This document shows, in pieces, positions 44,195-54,054 of a stretch of DNA of 64,000 bases (position 1 is its first letter; every line of letters begins with the position of its first letter). The DNA comes from Oleidesulfovibrio sp964593925 (GTDB lineage: Bacteria > Desulfobacterota > Desulfovibrionia > Desulfovibrionales > Desulfovibrionaceae), in the NCBI GenBank assembly GCA_964593925.1, contig CAZQKM010000003.1, positions 1 to 64,000 on the forward strand. Reading direction: 5' to 3'. The translations under genes and the position numbers were made by a program. The notes under the pieces are model-generated. The model saw only the letters and a program-made list of their open reading frames with translations. It ran no database searches and was not told the DNA's origin.

Positions 44195-45445
44195 TCATTC
44201 CGGTGCGCCATGGGCAAGCTGTAGAAACAGCAAACAATCCAGTATTTCTGTTAGTTCCTGGTACAGGCCGCCGCTGGCCATGGGTGGACCAAACAGTGCT
44301 GTTCTCTGGTTGCGCAGCGACTCGCGTGAAACTGTTTCAGGAAAGGTCTTTGACAGCGTCATGGCAAGGCGTTCTGCCAGCAGGTAGCCTTTTACTCCTT
44401 CGTGAAAGAGGTTGAGCTTACGCAGAAAGTTGCCACGTATGGAGTTCCAGTATTCTGTACATGCAGGCGTGGGAGCGTTGGCAACAGCAGTAACGATGGA
44501 GGCATACAGGTTGTTGAGGTTTGCGCCCGGAATGCCTGCCCGCCATCCGATGAGCCATGTGTTTCTCTTGAAAAAGAGGCAGTGGTTACGGCCTATGGCC
44601 ACAATGTCATCAAGTATGCTGCGGGCTTGTACAAGGTCACTGTCTTGCCATACCACAGGCTGGTCTTCTAAAAGCCATGGGGCAATGAAGTCCGTGTCCA
44701 CTGTCACCCCTGCCAGATGCTTTAGCAAATGGATCAGCCAGGCATTGGCTGCGGGGGAATCCGGGGTCTCCAAATGCGTGTAACTCAGTAGGTATTGTCC
44801 TTTACCATAGTTGCCTGCGAGCATACAGGGCTGGCCTTCAAGAAAGGCAGGGCGTAGCGTGATGCCGTAAAGCGCTTCCCACTCTGCAAAGGTGCCTGGT
44901 GGCAAGGTATCAAGGGGCAGGTCTGCCACCCAGAAATCATCGCAGGGCGTGGCGTATGTTGCCAGCACATCCACCTTGCCGGTGTGCTCCGGGGCAAAAC
45001 GTCCGGGCCACCAGATGGGTACAGAGACTTCATGCCCCAATTCTGCCGGTACGAGGGGATGCCCGGCGTGTACACGGGTCCGTATATGGCCACTGACAAA
45101 ATGTTGCATCCTGTCGGTAAAAGGTGCCCGTCCCCATGGGCACAGTCCCAGCCCTTCTTTGCCAGAAAGCCCCAGGCCCGCCCCGCCGCAGAATCCCATA
45201 TAGGTACCGCCCCGGGCAACATGGTCGCGTATGGCCTGCATGCCCTGCACGCCTAGGGCCACTGATTTCATGCGGGCATTGCCGCCCGGAACCAGTAACA
45301 TGCTCTGCTGCTTGCCAGAAAGCAGTCCCTGCGCTATTTCTTGCCCTCTGACCAGACGGTAGGGCAGGCGCAGAGAACGTGCAGCATGCCATGCCAGCAA
45401 GCCCCAGATGTGTGAGGCATCCCATAATATGTAAATATTTGACAT
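44195..45445 (-). CDS. BPL_N-like glutamine amidotransferase-fold protein
   Basis: The N-terminal half resembles the BPL_N domain found at the front of eukaryotic biotin-protein ligases, a class I amidotransferase-like fold: MSNIYILWDASHIWG, VPGGNARMKSVALG (about residues 55-68) and YMGFCGGAGLGLSG with the nucleophile-type Cys (about 90). A later block, HTGKVDVLATY then GNYGKGQYLLSYTHLETP (about 235-250), also fits. The C-terminal 170 residues look helical and unassigned. No ligase domain is present. ATG 45445 has no ribosome-binding site; start codons further out (45490, 45508) are possible. The role is unknown. Confidence 0.7.
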   Translation of the reverse strand: MSNIYILWDASHIWGLLAWHAARSLRLPYRLVRGQEIAQGLLSGKQQSMLLVPGGNARMKSVALGVQGMQAIRDHVARGGTYMGFCGGAGLGLSGKEGLGLCPWGRAPFTDRMQHFVSGHIRTRVHAGHPLVPAELGHEVSVPIWWPGRFAPEHTGKVDVLATYATPCDDFWVADLPLDTLPPGTFAEWEALYGITLRPAFLEGQPCMLAGNYGKGQYLLSYTHLETPDSPAANAWLIHLLKHLAGVTVDTDFIAPWLLEDQPVVWQDSDLVQARSILDDIVAIGRNHCLFFKRNTWLIGWRAGIPGANLNNLYASIVTAVANAPTPACTEYWNSIRGNFLRKLNLFHEGVKGYLLAERLAMTLSKTFPETVSRESLRNQRTALFGPPMASGGLYQELTEILDCLLFLQLAHGAPE

Positions 45446-45605
45446 TTTGTATGTATTTTTGAGTTGGCGACTTTTTTCGTTGTTGGCCATAGCGCATTTG
45501 CGTGGCACAACAGCGTATCAGGTGCCGGTGGCAATTGCAAAAGACTGTGCGTCGTCAGAGCCACCGCGCAGAATGTATGGTAGTACAGTTCCGGAGTTTT
45601 TCAAA

Positions 45606-48257
45606 ATGGCCGAAAATACGCTTTCCAAGGGTTACGAACCACAGAACATTGAAGACCGGTGGCGGCATCACTGGGAAAAAGACAATACATTCAAGCCAGA
45701 TATGGAAGCAGCGGATGAGCCGTATTCCATTGTTATCCCGCCTCCCAACGTGACAGGCGCGTTGCATATGGGGCATGCTCTGAATTTGACCTTGCAGGAT
45801 ATCCTGTGCCGGTTCTATCGTCAGAAGGGCCGCAAGGTTTTGTGGGTTCCGGGAACGGATCATGCGGGTATTGCCACACAAAATGTGGTGGAGCGCCAGC
45901 TTGCTGCCGAGGGCAAAAGCCGTCACGATCTTGGACGTGAACAGTTTGTGGAGCGCGTCTGGCAATGGCGCGAAGAGTATGGCAACCGCATTTTGAGCCA
46001 GGTTCGCAAACTGGGCGCATCTGTAGACTGGACGCGAGAGCGTTTTACCATGGACGAAGGCCTTTCGCATGCCGTGCGTCATGTGTTTGTCAAATTGTAT
46101 GAAGCCGGGCTGATCTACAAGGGCGACTATATTATAAATTGGTGCCCGCGGTGCCGTACGGCACTTGCTGATGACGAGGTGGAGCACTCTGCCGAGGCCG
46201 GGGCGCTGCACTATGTCAGGTATGCACTGGAGGACGGTTCCGGGCATTTGACCATTGCCACCACCCGACCGGAAACCATGCTGGCAGACACGGCCATTGC
46301 TGTGCACCCGGAAGATGATCGATTCAAACATCTCATCGGCACATATGCCATACTGCCGCTGGTGGGGCGCAAACTTCTCATCATTGGCGACAACTATGTT
46401 GACCGCGAGTTTGGTACCGGCTGCTTAAAGGTAACGCCCGCCCATGATCATAACGACTGGGAACTGGGGCGTAAACACCAGCTTGAGAGCATTAATATTT
46501 TGACGGATGAGGGCCTGCTGAATGCAGAAGCCGGTCCGGAGTTTGTCGGTCTGGATTGCCTTGCGGCGCGTAAGAAAATTATTGCAATGCTTGAGGCGCA
46601 TGGTGCCCTTGAGCGGATAGAGGCGCACGAGCATAACGTGGGGCACTGCTACCGGTGTAAAACCGTGGTGGAGCCATATGTGTCTACCCAGTGGTTTGTG
46701 GCCATGACCAAGCTGGCGGTGCGCGCTCGCGAAGCCGTACCTGCAAAGACACGTATTTTTCCGGAAAACTGGCAGAAAACATACTATAACTGGCTCGACA
46801 ATATCCGCGACTGGTGTATTTCGCGTCAGATATGGTGGGGGCATCGCATCCCCGCTTGGACTTGCAGCCAGTGCGGCGGACTGATGGTGGCCATGGAGGC
46901 TCCAGCGGCTTGTACCTGTGGAAGCACTGACCTTGTGCAGGATGAAGATGTGCTGGACACATGGTTTTCGTCGGCATTGTGGCCCTTTAGCACACTGGGT
47001 TGGCCCGAAGATACCCAAGATATCAAGCATTTCTACCCCACTTCTGTGCTGGTAACCGGGTTTGACATCCTGTTTTTCTGGGTGGCCCGGATGATGATGA
47101 TGGGGCTGCATTTTATGGATGAGGTGCCGTTCCACGAAGTGTATATCCACGCACTGGTACGTGACGAACACGGCAAAAAAATGTCCAAGTCCACGGGAAA
47201 TGTAATTGATCCTGTGTTGATGATTGAAAAATACGGTACGGACAGCTTGCGCTTTACCCTTACTGCCTTTGCTGCCATGGGGCGTGATATCAAGCTGTCT
47301 GAAGCACGTATCGAGGGCTACCGGCATTTTATTAATAAAATCTGGAACGCCGCACGATTTGCCTTGATGCATCTGCCGGATGAAAAACCCATGATGCATG
47401 ATCTGCAAGACGTGGAGGGGCTGCATCACCGCTGGATTTTGCATCGTCTTGAGGTGGTAAAAAACGATGTGGACAGCGCTTTGTGCGCCTATCGTTTCAA
47501 TGAGGCCGCGCAGGTCTTGTACAGCTTTTTCTGGAATGAGCTTTGCGACTGGTACCTTGAGCTGGTCAAGCCGGATATGCAGGTAGAAGGAGCGCGTCGC
47601 GAGCAGGCGCAGTATGTGCTGTGGACCGTGCTCCAGGAAGTATTGGTGCTGATGCATCCTGTGATGCCGTTTGTGACTGCTGAAATTTGGACTGTGCTAC
47701 CCGGCATGGCTGGCACGGACATAGCGCGAGAGCCTTTTCCGCAGCTGCGCCCTCAGTGTTTAGACACGGATGTGGAGCGGCGTATGGGGTTGGTACAGGG
47801 GGTCATTTCCGCTGTACGTACCATTAAGGCAGAATTGAATATAGCCCCGACTACCCGCCTTGATGCCATGGTGCGTACGGCTTCTGATGCCGCTTGCCAC
47901 GAGTTGACTGCCAATGCCCAGTCCATCTGCGTGCTTGCCCGTCTGAACACGCTTGATATAGGCAATGACGTCAGTGGCCCCAAGGCCTCTGCTTCTGCCG
48001 TGGTAGAAGGCCATGAGGTCATTGTGCCGCTGGCAGGCGTGGTGGATGTAGATGCGGAACTTGCTCGTCTTGACAAGGAGCTTGCCAAGATTGGAAAAGA
48101 AGCGGAAAAAATCGAGCAGAAGCTTGCCAATGAAAGCTTTGTACAGCGCGCACCGGCAGATATAGTGGAGCGTGAACGTCACCGCGTGGAAGAGCTTGGT
48201 GAAGCGCGGGAAAAGCTGGAGGGCTTGCGTCAACGCCTTGCAGAGGCTGTTAATTAG
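45606..48257 (+). CDS. valS: Valyl-tRNA synthetase
   Basis: ValRS charges tRNA-Val and edits mis-activated threonine. The 883 residues show the class I HIGH-type motif NVTGALHMGHAL (about 45-56), the editing-domain block TTRPETMLADTAIAVHP, the KMSKSTGN loop (about 523-530) and a C-terminal coiled-coil arm (LARLDKELAKIGKEAEKIEQ). ATG 45606 has GGAG at 9 bases and gives the usual MAENTLSKGYEP start; the frame is open 53 codons upstream without support. Confidence 0.97.
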   Translation: MAENTLSKGYEPQNIEDRWRHHWEKDNTFKPDMEAADEPYSIVIPPPNVTGALHMGHALNLTLQDILCRFYRQKGRKVLWVPGTDHAGIATQNVVERQLAAEGKSRHDLGREQFVERVWQWREEYGNRILSQVRKLGASVDWTRERFTMDEGLSHAVRHVFVKLYEAGLIYKGDYIINWCPRCRTALADDEVEHSAEAGALHYVRYALEDGSGHLTIATTRPETMLADTAIAVHPEDDRFKHLIGTYAILPLVGRKLLIIGDNYVDREFGTGCLKVTPAHDHNDWELGRKHQLESINILTDEGLLNAEAGPEFVGLDCLAARKKIIAMLEAHGALERIEAHEHNVGHCYRCKTVVEPYVSTQWFVAMTKLAVRAREAVPAKTRIFPENWQKTYYNWLDNIRDWCISRQIWWGHRIPAWTCSQCGGLMVAMEAPAACTCGSTDLVQDEDVLDTWFSSALWPFSTLGWPEDTQDIKHFYPTSVLVTGFDILFFWVARMMMMGLHFMDEVPFHEVYIHALVRDEHGKKMSKSTGNVIDPVLMIEKYGTDSLRFTLTAFAAMGRDIKLSEARIEGYRHFINKIWNAARFALMHLPDEKPMMHDLQDVEGLHHRWILHRLEVVKNDVDSALCAYRFNEAAQVLYSFFWNELCDWYLELVKPDMQVEGARREQAQYVLWTVLQEVLVLMHPVMPFVTAEIWTVLPGMAGTDIAREPFPQLRPQCLDTDVERRMGLVQGVISAVRTIKAELNIAPTTRLDAMVRTASDAACHELTANAQSICVLARLNTLDIGNDVSGPKASASAVVEGHEVIVPLAGVVDVDAELARLDKELAKIGKEAEKIEQKLANESFVQRAPADIVERERHRVEELGEAREKLEGLRQRLAEAVN

Positions 48258-48398
48258 CTCTAAAACAGGGCAAAACGGCTGTTGGCATAAGGGTATTTGT
48301 GTGTGGTACATTCCCCAAAAGGGTACGCACCGCACCAGAGCATGGGCCGCATAGTGTGCTCAGGAAGTCGGCAAAAACCGGCTCCATATGGAGGAAGG

Positions 48399-49928
48399 AT
48401 GAAAGTCTATTTGATCGGCGCCGGACCTGGCGACCCTGGTTTGTTGACCATCAAGGGGCGTGAGATACTCAGACGCGCTGATGTCATTGTATACGATTAT
48501 CTGGCTAATGACGCGCTGCTGAGGCATGCCGGGCCTGATGCCGAGATTATTTATGTGGGCAAAAAAGGTGGTGATCATACGCTACCGCAGCAGGATATTA
48601 ATAGCCTGATCGTGGAAAAAGCTCGGGCAGGCAATGTTGTTGCCCGCCTGAAGGGGGGCGACCCCTATGTATTTGGGCGAGGTGCCGAAGAAGCCGAGGA
48701 ACTGCTTGTCGCTGGTATTGCCTTTGAGGTTGTGCCGGGGGTGACTTCTGCTGTGGCCGGTCCGGCCTATGCCGGTATTCCGCTGACACACCGCAGTTTT
48801 TCTTCGTCCGTGTCGTTTATCACAGGGCATGAAGACCCCACAAAACCGGAATCAGCTCATAACTGGGGGGCATTGGCAGCCAGTACCAGTACGTTGGTAT
48901 TTTTTATGGGTATGAAAAATCTGCCTGATATTTCACGTAAACTTATTGAGGCGGGTATGGACCCGGATACTCCTGCCGCCTTGGTGCATTGGGGCACCAC
49001 GGCACGGCATCGCAGCTTGGCAGCCACCATTGCCACACTGCCCCAACGGGCTGTGGAGCAGAAATTTTCGTCGCCCAGCCTCATTGTGGTGGGGCATGTG
49101 GTCAGTCTGCGTGACCGGTTGGGGTGGTTTGAACAGCTCCCTCTGCTGGGCAAGGGAATTGTGGTTACCCGTGCACGGGAGCAGGCCAGCGGGCTGGCGG
49201 CCTCTCTCACCGAGTTGGGTGCCAATGTCATCCAGTTTCCCACTATTCTGATCCGTCCACTTGATGATTATGCCCCGGTACACAAGGCGATACGGCGTTT
49301 GCCCGAATATGACTGGCTGGTATTTACATCCGTCAACGGGGTAAAGCACTTTTGGGCACAGCTTGCGGAGCTTGGGCTTGATACCCGTGCTGTGGGCATG
49401 GCCAGAGTGGCTGCCATTGGGCCGGCCACGGCAGAGGCTTTGCGAGTTCGAGGAGTCGAACCTGATTTTATTCCTGAAAAATACGTTGCCGAAGGGGTGG
49501 TCAAGGGCATGCTTGAGCGAGGCATGCAGGGCAGCAAAATCCTGCTGCCCAGAGCCAGCGTGGCGCGTGATGTTTTGCCAAAGGAGCTGGTTCGTGCAGG
49601 TGCCCGGGTAGATGTGCTGCCCGTGTATGAAACAGTGCCCGACGCTGCCAACTGTCAGGCCGTGCTTGACCTGTTACAGGCAGACGGTATTCATTGTATT
49701 ACCTTTGGCAGTTCCTCCACCGTGGATAACTTTTTTTCACTCATTGAGCCCGAGGTCATGCGGCGCCACGAAACAGTCCGTATGGCCTGTATCGGGCCTG
49801 TAACCCGCAAGACATTGGAACGGTATGGTTTTACCTGTTCCATTCAGCCCGCAGAGTATACCATTCCTGCCCTGGTGAACGAGCTGGTACGTAGTTTTGC
49901 GGCGCCTGTATGCGATAAAGGCCGGTAG
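48399..49928 (+). CDS. cobA-hemD: Fused uroporphyrinogen-III methyltransferase and uroporphyrinogen-III synthase
   Basis: The N-terminal part (about residues 1-245) is a SUMT/CobA that makes precorrin-2: VYLIGAGPGDPGLLTIKG, RLKGGDPYVFGRGAEE and VPGVTSAVAGPAYAGIPLTHR. The C-terminal part (about 250-500) is a HemD-type uroporphyrinogen-III synthase: GKGIVVTRAREQASGLA, DWLVFTSVNGVKHF and ITFGSSSTVDNFF. Fusing the two directs uroporphyrinogen to sirohaem, haem d1-like or cobalamin routes, as needed by sulfate reducers with sirohaem sulfite reductase. GGAGGAAGG precedes ATG 48399. Length 509 fits other such fusions. Confidence 0.95.
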   Translation: MKVYLIGAGPGDPGLLTIKGREILRRADVIVYDYLANDALLRHAGPDAEIIYVGKKGGDHTLPQQDINSLIVEKARAGNVVARLKGGDPYVFGRGAEEAEELLVAGIAFEVVPGVTSAVAGPAYAGIPLTHRSFSSSVSFITGHEDPTKPESAHNWGALAASTSTLVFFMGMKNLPDISRKLIEAGMDPDTPAALVHWGTTARHRSLAATIATLPQRAVEQKFSSPSLIVVGHVVSLRDRLGWFEQLPLLGKGIVVTRAREQASGLAASLTELGANVIQFPTILIRPLDDYAPVHKAIRRLPEYDWLVFTSVNGVKHFWAQLAELGLDTRAVGMARVAAIGPATAEALRVRGVEPDFIPEKYVAEGVVKGMLERGMQGSKILLPRASVARDVLPKELVRAGARVDVLPVYETVPDAANCQAVLDLLQADGIHCITFGSSSTVDNFFSLIEPEVMRRHETVRMACIGPVTRKTLERYGFTCSIQPAEYTIPALVNELVRSFAAPVCDKGR

Positions 49929-50246
49929 GGTATGGTATAATGGCGGCAAAAAGTGCCATGGGGCTGGGCGGTTGACAGGCTACTTTTTTGTCTGATGCTG
50001 CAAGGTGGCAGCTTCGGATATGTGAATGAAGCGGATACTGCCTTGCCATTGTATGCTGCAGGTGTGTCTAGTAATGAGCCTCTGCGACTTGATGCTTCCA
50101 CTTGGTATGTCGGCGGTGGGCCAGCTTTTTTCAGGGCGGCCATATCAGGGATGGCCGTATCACATAGAGGGGGACTGTTCCCCCCCCCCGGCGTGGCCGT
50201 GTGCGTAGAGTAAGGTGCATGTATGCACCTGTTGTGAGGAGGAAAC
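49929..50246. other. Intergenic region before purN
   Basis: About 320 bases. An 86-codon plus frame (49953-50213) exists but has no ribosome-binding site or family features. A TATAAT-like hexamer near 49936 lacks a good -35 partner. Nothing else is supported. Confidence 0.4.
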
Positions 50247-50921
50247 ATGCCGTTGCAACTGGCGGTGCTGGCTTCGGGCAATGGTTCGAATCTACAGGCG
50301 ATACTTGATCATATTGCAGTAGGCCGGCTGGACGCTGTGGTGCGCGTGGTCGTATCCAACAAAGAAGATGCCCATGCCCTGGAACGGGCACGTCGGGCGG
50401 GGATTGCCACATGGGCCTGCAACCATACGTCTTTTGATAGTAGAGAAGCGTTTGATGTTGCCATGGTGGATGCTGTGCGTGCGGCCGGAGCAGATACCGT
50501 TGCCCTGGCAGGGTACATGCGTCTGCTGACCCCTCATTTTCTGGATGCTTTTCCCGGCAGGGTGGTAAACATTCATCCCGCGTTGCTGCCCAGCTTTGCG
50601 GGGATACACGGTGTAGCTGATGCTGTGGGCTATGGTGTGCGTCTTACCGGGTGCACAGTGCACTTTGTGGATAACATCATGGACCATGGGCCGGTCATCA
50701 TCCAGGCTGCCATACCTCTTGGGGCGCAGGATTCGCAGGAGGATGTGGCCTTGCGGATACACGCGGCAGAGCACAGGATTTATCCACAGGCGCTTCAGTG
50801 GCTGGCCGAAGGTAGGTTATCGCTTGAAGGGCGTAGCGTGCGGCTTGCTGCCAAGGCATGTACTCCGGCTTTTGTGGGGCCAGATATGCTGATTTCTCCA
50901 GAGCTGGAAGACGGATTTTAA
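50247..50921 (+). CDS. purN: Phosphoribosylglycinamide formyltransferase
   Basis: PurN transfers a formyl group from 10-formyl-THF to GAR, the third step of purine synthesis. The 224 residues contain the phosphate loop SGNGSNLQAI (about 10-19), LAGYMRLLTPHFL, the catalytic NIHPALLPSFAGIHG (about 107-121) and the catalytic Asp in MDHGPVIIQAAIPL. A strong GAGGAGG precedes the ATG. Tail-side sequence is gene-poor. Confidence 0.95.
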   Translation: MPLQLAVLASGNGSNLQAILDHIAVGRLDAVVRVVVSNKEDAHALERARRAGIATWACNHTSFDSREAFDVAMVDAVRAAGADTVALAGYMRLLTPHFLDAFPGRVVNIHPALLPSFAGIHGVADAVGYGVRLTGCTVHFVDNIMDHGPVIIQAAIPLGAQDSQEDVALRIHAAEHRIYPQALQWLAEGRLSLEGRSVRLAAKACTPAFVGPDMLISPELEDGF

Positions 50922-52144
50922 CATGTAGATCCCTGCCGATGTGTATGGCCCGTGGTCTGGAATGGGGCAGGGGCAACGGGCATGGATATATTTTCAAGTA
51001 ATCTGAACCTGCCTGTGGCATGAAAAGCGTGGGTGGATGAGGGTGATGTACTGCGTGCTGTAGAGCGTTTGCACATTGCCCAGTCCGTCATGGGCAGGCG
51101 CCTTGTGCAGTTGCGTATTGCTGCGGACTCCTTATGGATGCCCCCTGGTGGGGGGCTCCACAGGGTGACTTCTTTGCCGGCCGGGCCGTTGGGTGCGGCC
51201 TTGGAGAACGTGGGCGCGTTTTTTTTGATATGCAGGGCGTTGGATCGACGATATGCCGCCGGTCTTTTGCACTGACAGGCACCAGCCATGCGGCCTGAGA
51301 TAACCTGCCCGAGACTATGGCTGGTATCCTGGATACTGCGTGCGGTATTGATGTGTGGCTTGTCAGCCGAATCGGACAGCACCCGGCCCTTTGGCCAGGG
51401 CAACATTGACATGGGCACCTGTATTGTCGGTAGCGTGCCGGCATGGAGTGAGCAGCTACATGCAGGAGACAACATAGCCTACACCATGCCTGAGGACCAC
51501 CCTTTGGCAGCCCCGGGGCCATGGCCCTTGCGGGAGATGTTGCCCCAGCGCATGTCGTGGTATCCACAGGCGGAGACAAGGTGCGTACCATTGCCTGCGT
51601 ACTGGCCAAGCTTGGATAGAGCTGTAAAATCGTGGCGCGGGCGCTCTTTTGTATTTCTGCCATTGAGCGTTGGTTCGCACTGATTTTTGCCCACCTTGCC
51701 CGCTCATGTGGCGCGTATTATCATCCGTGCCCGTGGCTTGCGCATGGCCGGTCTGGCCCTGTTCCTCTACCTTTTGCCGTTGCACCGTTTGCGTATGCCA
51801 CTGTATGGTATGCGCGATGGTACGCCAACCCAGGGCATCGCCGGGTACGAGAGCTGTTGTTTGTCCCGATGCAGTCTCTACTTGTTGCACGTTCGGCCAT
51901 GCGTTGCGGCGATGTATGCAAGGTGCCTGCCTGGTCTACTGGCGGTTATATACCGAAAACATTCATTTGCGGTAGATACCACACAGTATCCGGCCTGGGG
52001 GATGAGTGTGTACCACCTTTGCGCATGCAGTGCCTGCGTCCGGGGTGTATTTGATGCGTGGTATGAGCATCTGGAGCCGTATTACCGGATGTTTTTTCCA
52101 TCATGGGCATGACAGATGTTTTTCAGGTACTATGGGAGGATGAT
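50922..52144. other. Stop-poor, gene-poor interval; possible gene relic
   Basis: About 1.2 kb with long overlapping frames on both strands but no intact recognisable gene. Three plus-strand pieces have protein-like text in different frames: 51033-51275 (EGDVLRAVERLHIAQSVMG), about 51302-51408 (NLPETMAGILDTACGIDVWL) and about 51494-51619 (HVVVSTGGDKVRTIACVLAK). They could be one decayed gene with frameshifts, or chance. I could not name the family. Confidence 0.3.
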
Positions 52145-52711
52145 ATGGAGCAGCCTTTTGTTCTGGCAGTGACAGAAGAGGACAGACGGTTTTTATTGCA
52201 TACGGCGCGTGTGGCCATACTGGACTGTCTGAAGAAGCAGAAGAGACCGGTACCGGCACCTGGGCAGGAGTGCTCTAAACTCGTATCCATGGAACTGGGG
52301 GCCTTTGTTACTCTGGAGCTGGACGGCACGTTGCGGGGGTGCATCGGGCAGTTGACAGGGCAGGGCCCGCTGTATGCCACAGTGGCCCGCATGGCATGTG
52401 CTGCGGCATTTAAAGACCACAGGTTTGCCCCGCTTACTGCAGAAGAGGCAGAGCAGGTGACGCTTTCCATTTCCATCATGGGGCCTGTATGTCCCTGCCC
52501 TGACGCTACCCGGGTGAAGGTTGGCAGGCATGGCCTTGTCGTGCAGCGAGGGGCGCATACAGGCTTGCTTTTGCCCCAGGTTGCCGTGGAGCGGGGCTGG
52601 GACCGTGAGATGTTTTTGGATCAGACATGCTGCAAGGCAGGGCTGGCCCCAGGAGTGTGGCGTGTCAGCGGCACTGCGCTATACTGGTTTGAGGCCGTGG
52701 TGATACGCTGA
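52145..52711 (+). CDS. amrA: AmmeMemoRadiSam system protein A (AMMECR1 family)
   Basis: The 188-residue protein has the AMMECR1 core: GAFVTLELDGTLRGCIGQL (about residues 55-73, with the conserved LRGCIG), AAFKDHRFAPLTAEEAEQ and LLLPQVAVERGWDREMFLD (about 140-158). AMMECR1 proteins occur with a Memo-like protein and a radical SAM enzyme in many prokaryotes; their joint reaction is not settled. ATG 52145 has GGGAGG at 7 bases. The Memo partner is at 16 kb. The next gene, an MFS carrier, starts 57 bases later. Confidence 0.9.
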   Translation: MEQPFVLAVTEEDRRFLLHTARVAILDCLKKQKRPVPAPGQECSKLVSMELGAFVTLELDGTLRGCIGQLTGQGPLYATVARMACAAAFKDHRFAPLTAEEAEQVTLSISIMGPVCPCPDATRVKVGRHGLVVQRGAHTGLLLPQVAVERGWDREMFLDQTCCKAGLAPGVWRVSGTALYWFEAVVIR

Positions 52712-52767
52712 GGTGGATGGCCTGCACAGCATGGCCAGAGAACATGCTTTTGGGGAGAATGGCGGTA

Positions 52768-53955
52768 ATGGACAAAAGTGTTTCGCATGGAACATCCACG
52801 GCTCAAAGCAGGGTGGATAGTCGGCGTATGTTTATGTTTCTTGTTGTGCTTGCCTTATGCTCTGCGTTTACCTTTCAGGGATGGCGAACATTGCTGAATA
52901 ATTTTGCGGTGGAGGTGGCTGGACTTTCGGGATTTGAGATGGGGATAGTACAATCCCTACGAGAAGTACCGGGTTTTTTGGCTTTGGCCGTGGTATTTTT
53001 GCTTTTGTTTGTACGTGAGCATCGGCTTGCAGCCTTTTCCGTAGGTATTTTGGGGGTGGGTGTGATGCTCGGGGGGCAGATTCCTACCTTTTGGGGCATC
53101 GCTGCCAGTACCATGTTCATGTCATTCGGCTTTCACTATTATGAAACTCTCAGCCAGTCATTGCTGTTGCAGTACTTCAGCAAGGCCGAGGCGCCGGCTG
53201 TCATGGGACGTATACGGGGGTATACTGCCGGAGCGAACCTTGCAGTGGGAGGGGGCATCATAGTGCTTGCCCCATGGTTGGCCTATGATGTCCTGTTTGT
53301 GGTGGTAGGGGCTGTGGCCGTGTGCGGTGCCGTATGGGCCATGGGGCAGGATCCTTCGTCTGCCAGAGCCTTGCCGCAGAACAAAGGGCTTGTGATACGT
53401 TCCCGCTACTGGCTGTTTTATCTGCTGACTTTTTGCAGCGGTGCACGCCGGCAGATATTTGTGGCGTTTGCCGTGTTTTTAATGGTGGACAGGTTTGGTT
53501 TCAGCATCAGGGAAATAACGATGCTGTTTATCCTCAATAATGCGGTAAACTGGTTTTTGAGTCCGGCCATCGGACGTGCTGTGGCCCGTTACGGCGAGCA
53601 GCGGATGCTCAGCCTGGAGTATGCGGCCCTGATTCTTGTTTTTTTGGGCTATGCCCTGGCCTGGAGCAAGTGGCAAGTGGCGGCGCTCTATATTGCGGAC
53701 CATGTATTTTATAATTTCGCTCTGGCGATCAGAAGCTATTTTCAAAAGGTGGCTGATCCTGCGGACATTGCTCCCAGCATGGCTGTAGCATTTACCATCA
53801 ACCATATTGGTGCGGTTATCCTGCCTGTACTGGGGGGCTATTTGTGGATGCTGGATTATCGCATTCCATTTGTGGGGGCCGCTGTTTTGGCGGGTATTTC
53901 GTTAATATTTACCCAGTGTATTCCTTTGACCATGCAGCGCACGCCGTTGCGTTGA
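52768..53955 (+). CDS. Major facilitator superfamily transporter
   Basis: The 395-residue protein has about twelve hydrophobic segments in two halves, with a short central basic loop (residues around 190-215, RALPQNKGLVIRSRYW). Typical MFS text includes GRIRGYTAGANLAVGGGIIV and NWFLSPAIGRAVARYGEQR between helices 8 and 9. Substrate cannot be inferred. Several ATGs lie close together; 52768 has a GGCGGTA spacer with GGAG farther up. It follows the AMMECR1 gene and may be co-transcribed. Confidence 0.88.
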   Translation: MDKSVSHGTSTAQSRVDSRRMFMFLVVLALCSAFTFQGWRTLLNNFAVEVAGLSGFEMGIVQSLREVPGFLALAVVFLLLFVREHRLAAFSVGILGVGVMLGGQIPTFWGIAASTMFMSFGFHYYETLSQSLLLQYFSKAEAPAVMGRIRGYTAGANLAVGGGIIVLAPWLAYDVLFVVVGAVAVCGAVWAMGQDPSSARALPQNKGLVIRSRYWLFYLLTFCSGARRQIFVAFAVFLMVDRFGFSIREITMLFILNNAVNWFLSPAIGRAVARYGEQRMLSLEYAALILVFLGYALAWSKWQVAALYIADHVFYNFALAIRSYFQKVADPADIAPSMAVAFTINHIGAVILPVLGGYLWMLDYRIPFVGAAVLAGISLIFTQCIPLTMQRTPLR

Positions 53956-54054
53956 GAGCCGTGTATGCTTTTTGACGGTGCGGGGTGGCCGTCCTTGATT
54001 CGCGTGTGGTACAAAGCTAATATATGCAGTATGTGTTTTTTTATGGAGGTTGCC

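Noticed and set aside
46425..47657. 410-codon minus-strand frame inside valS
   Set aside because: Antisense shadow of an intact valyl-tRNA synthetase.
50284..50300. tRNA T-arm-like GGTTCGAATC
   Set aside because: It lies inside purN and encodes the GSNLQ phosphate loop; no cloverleaf surrounds it.
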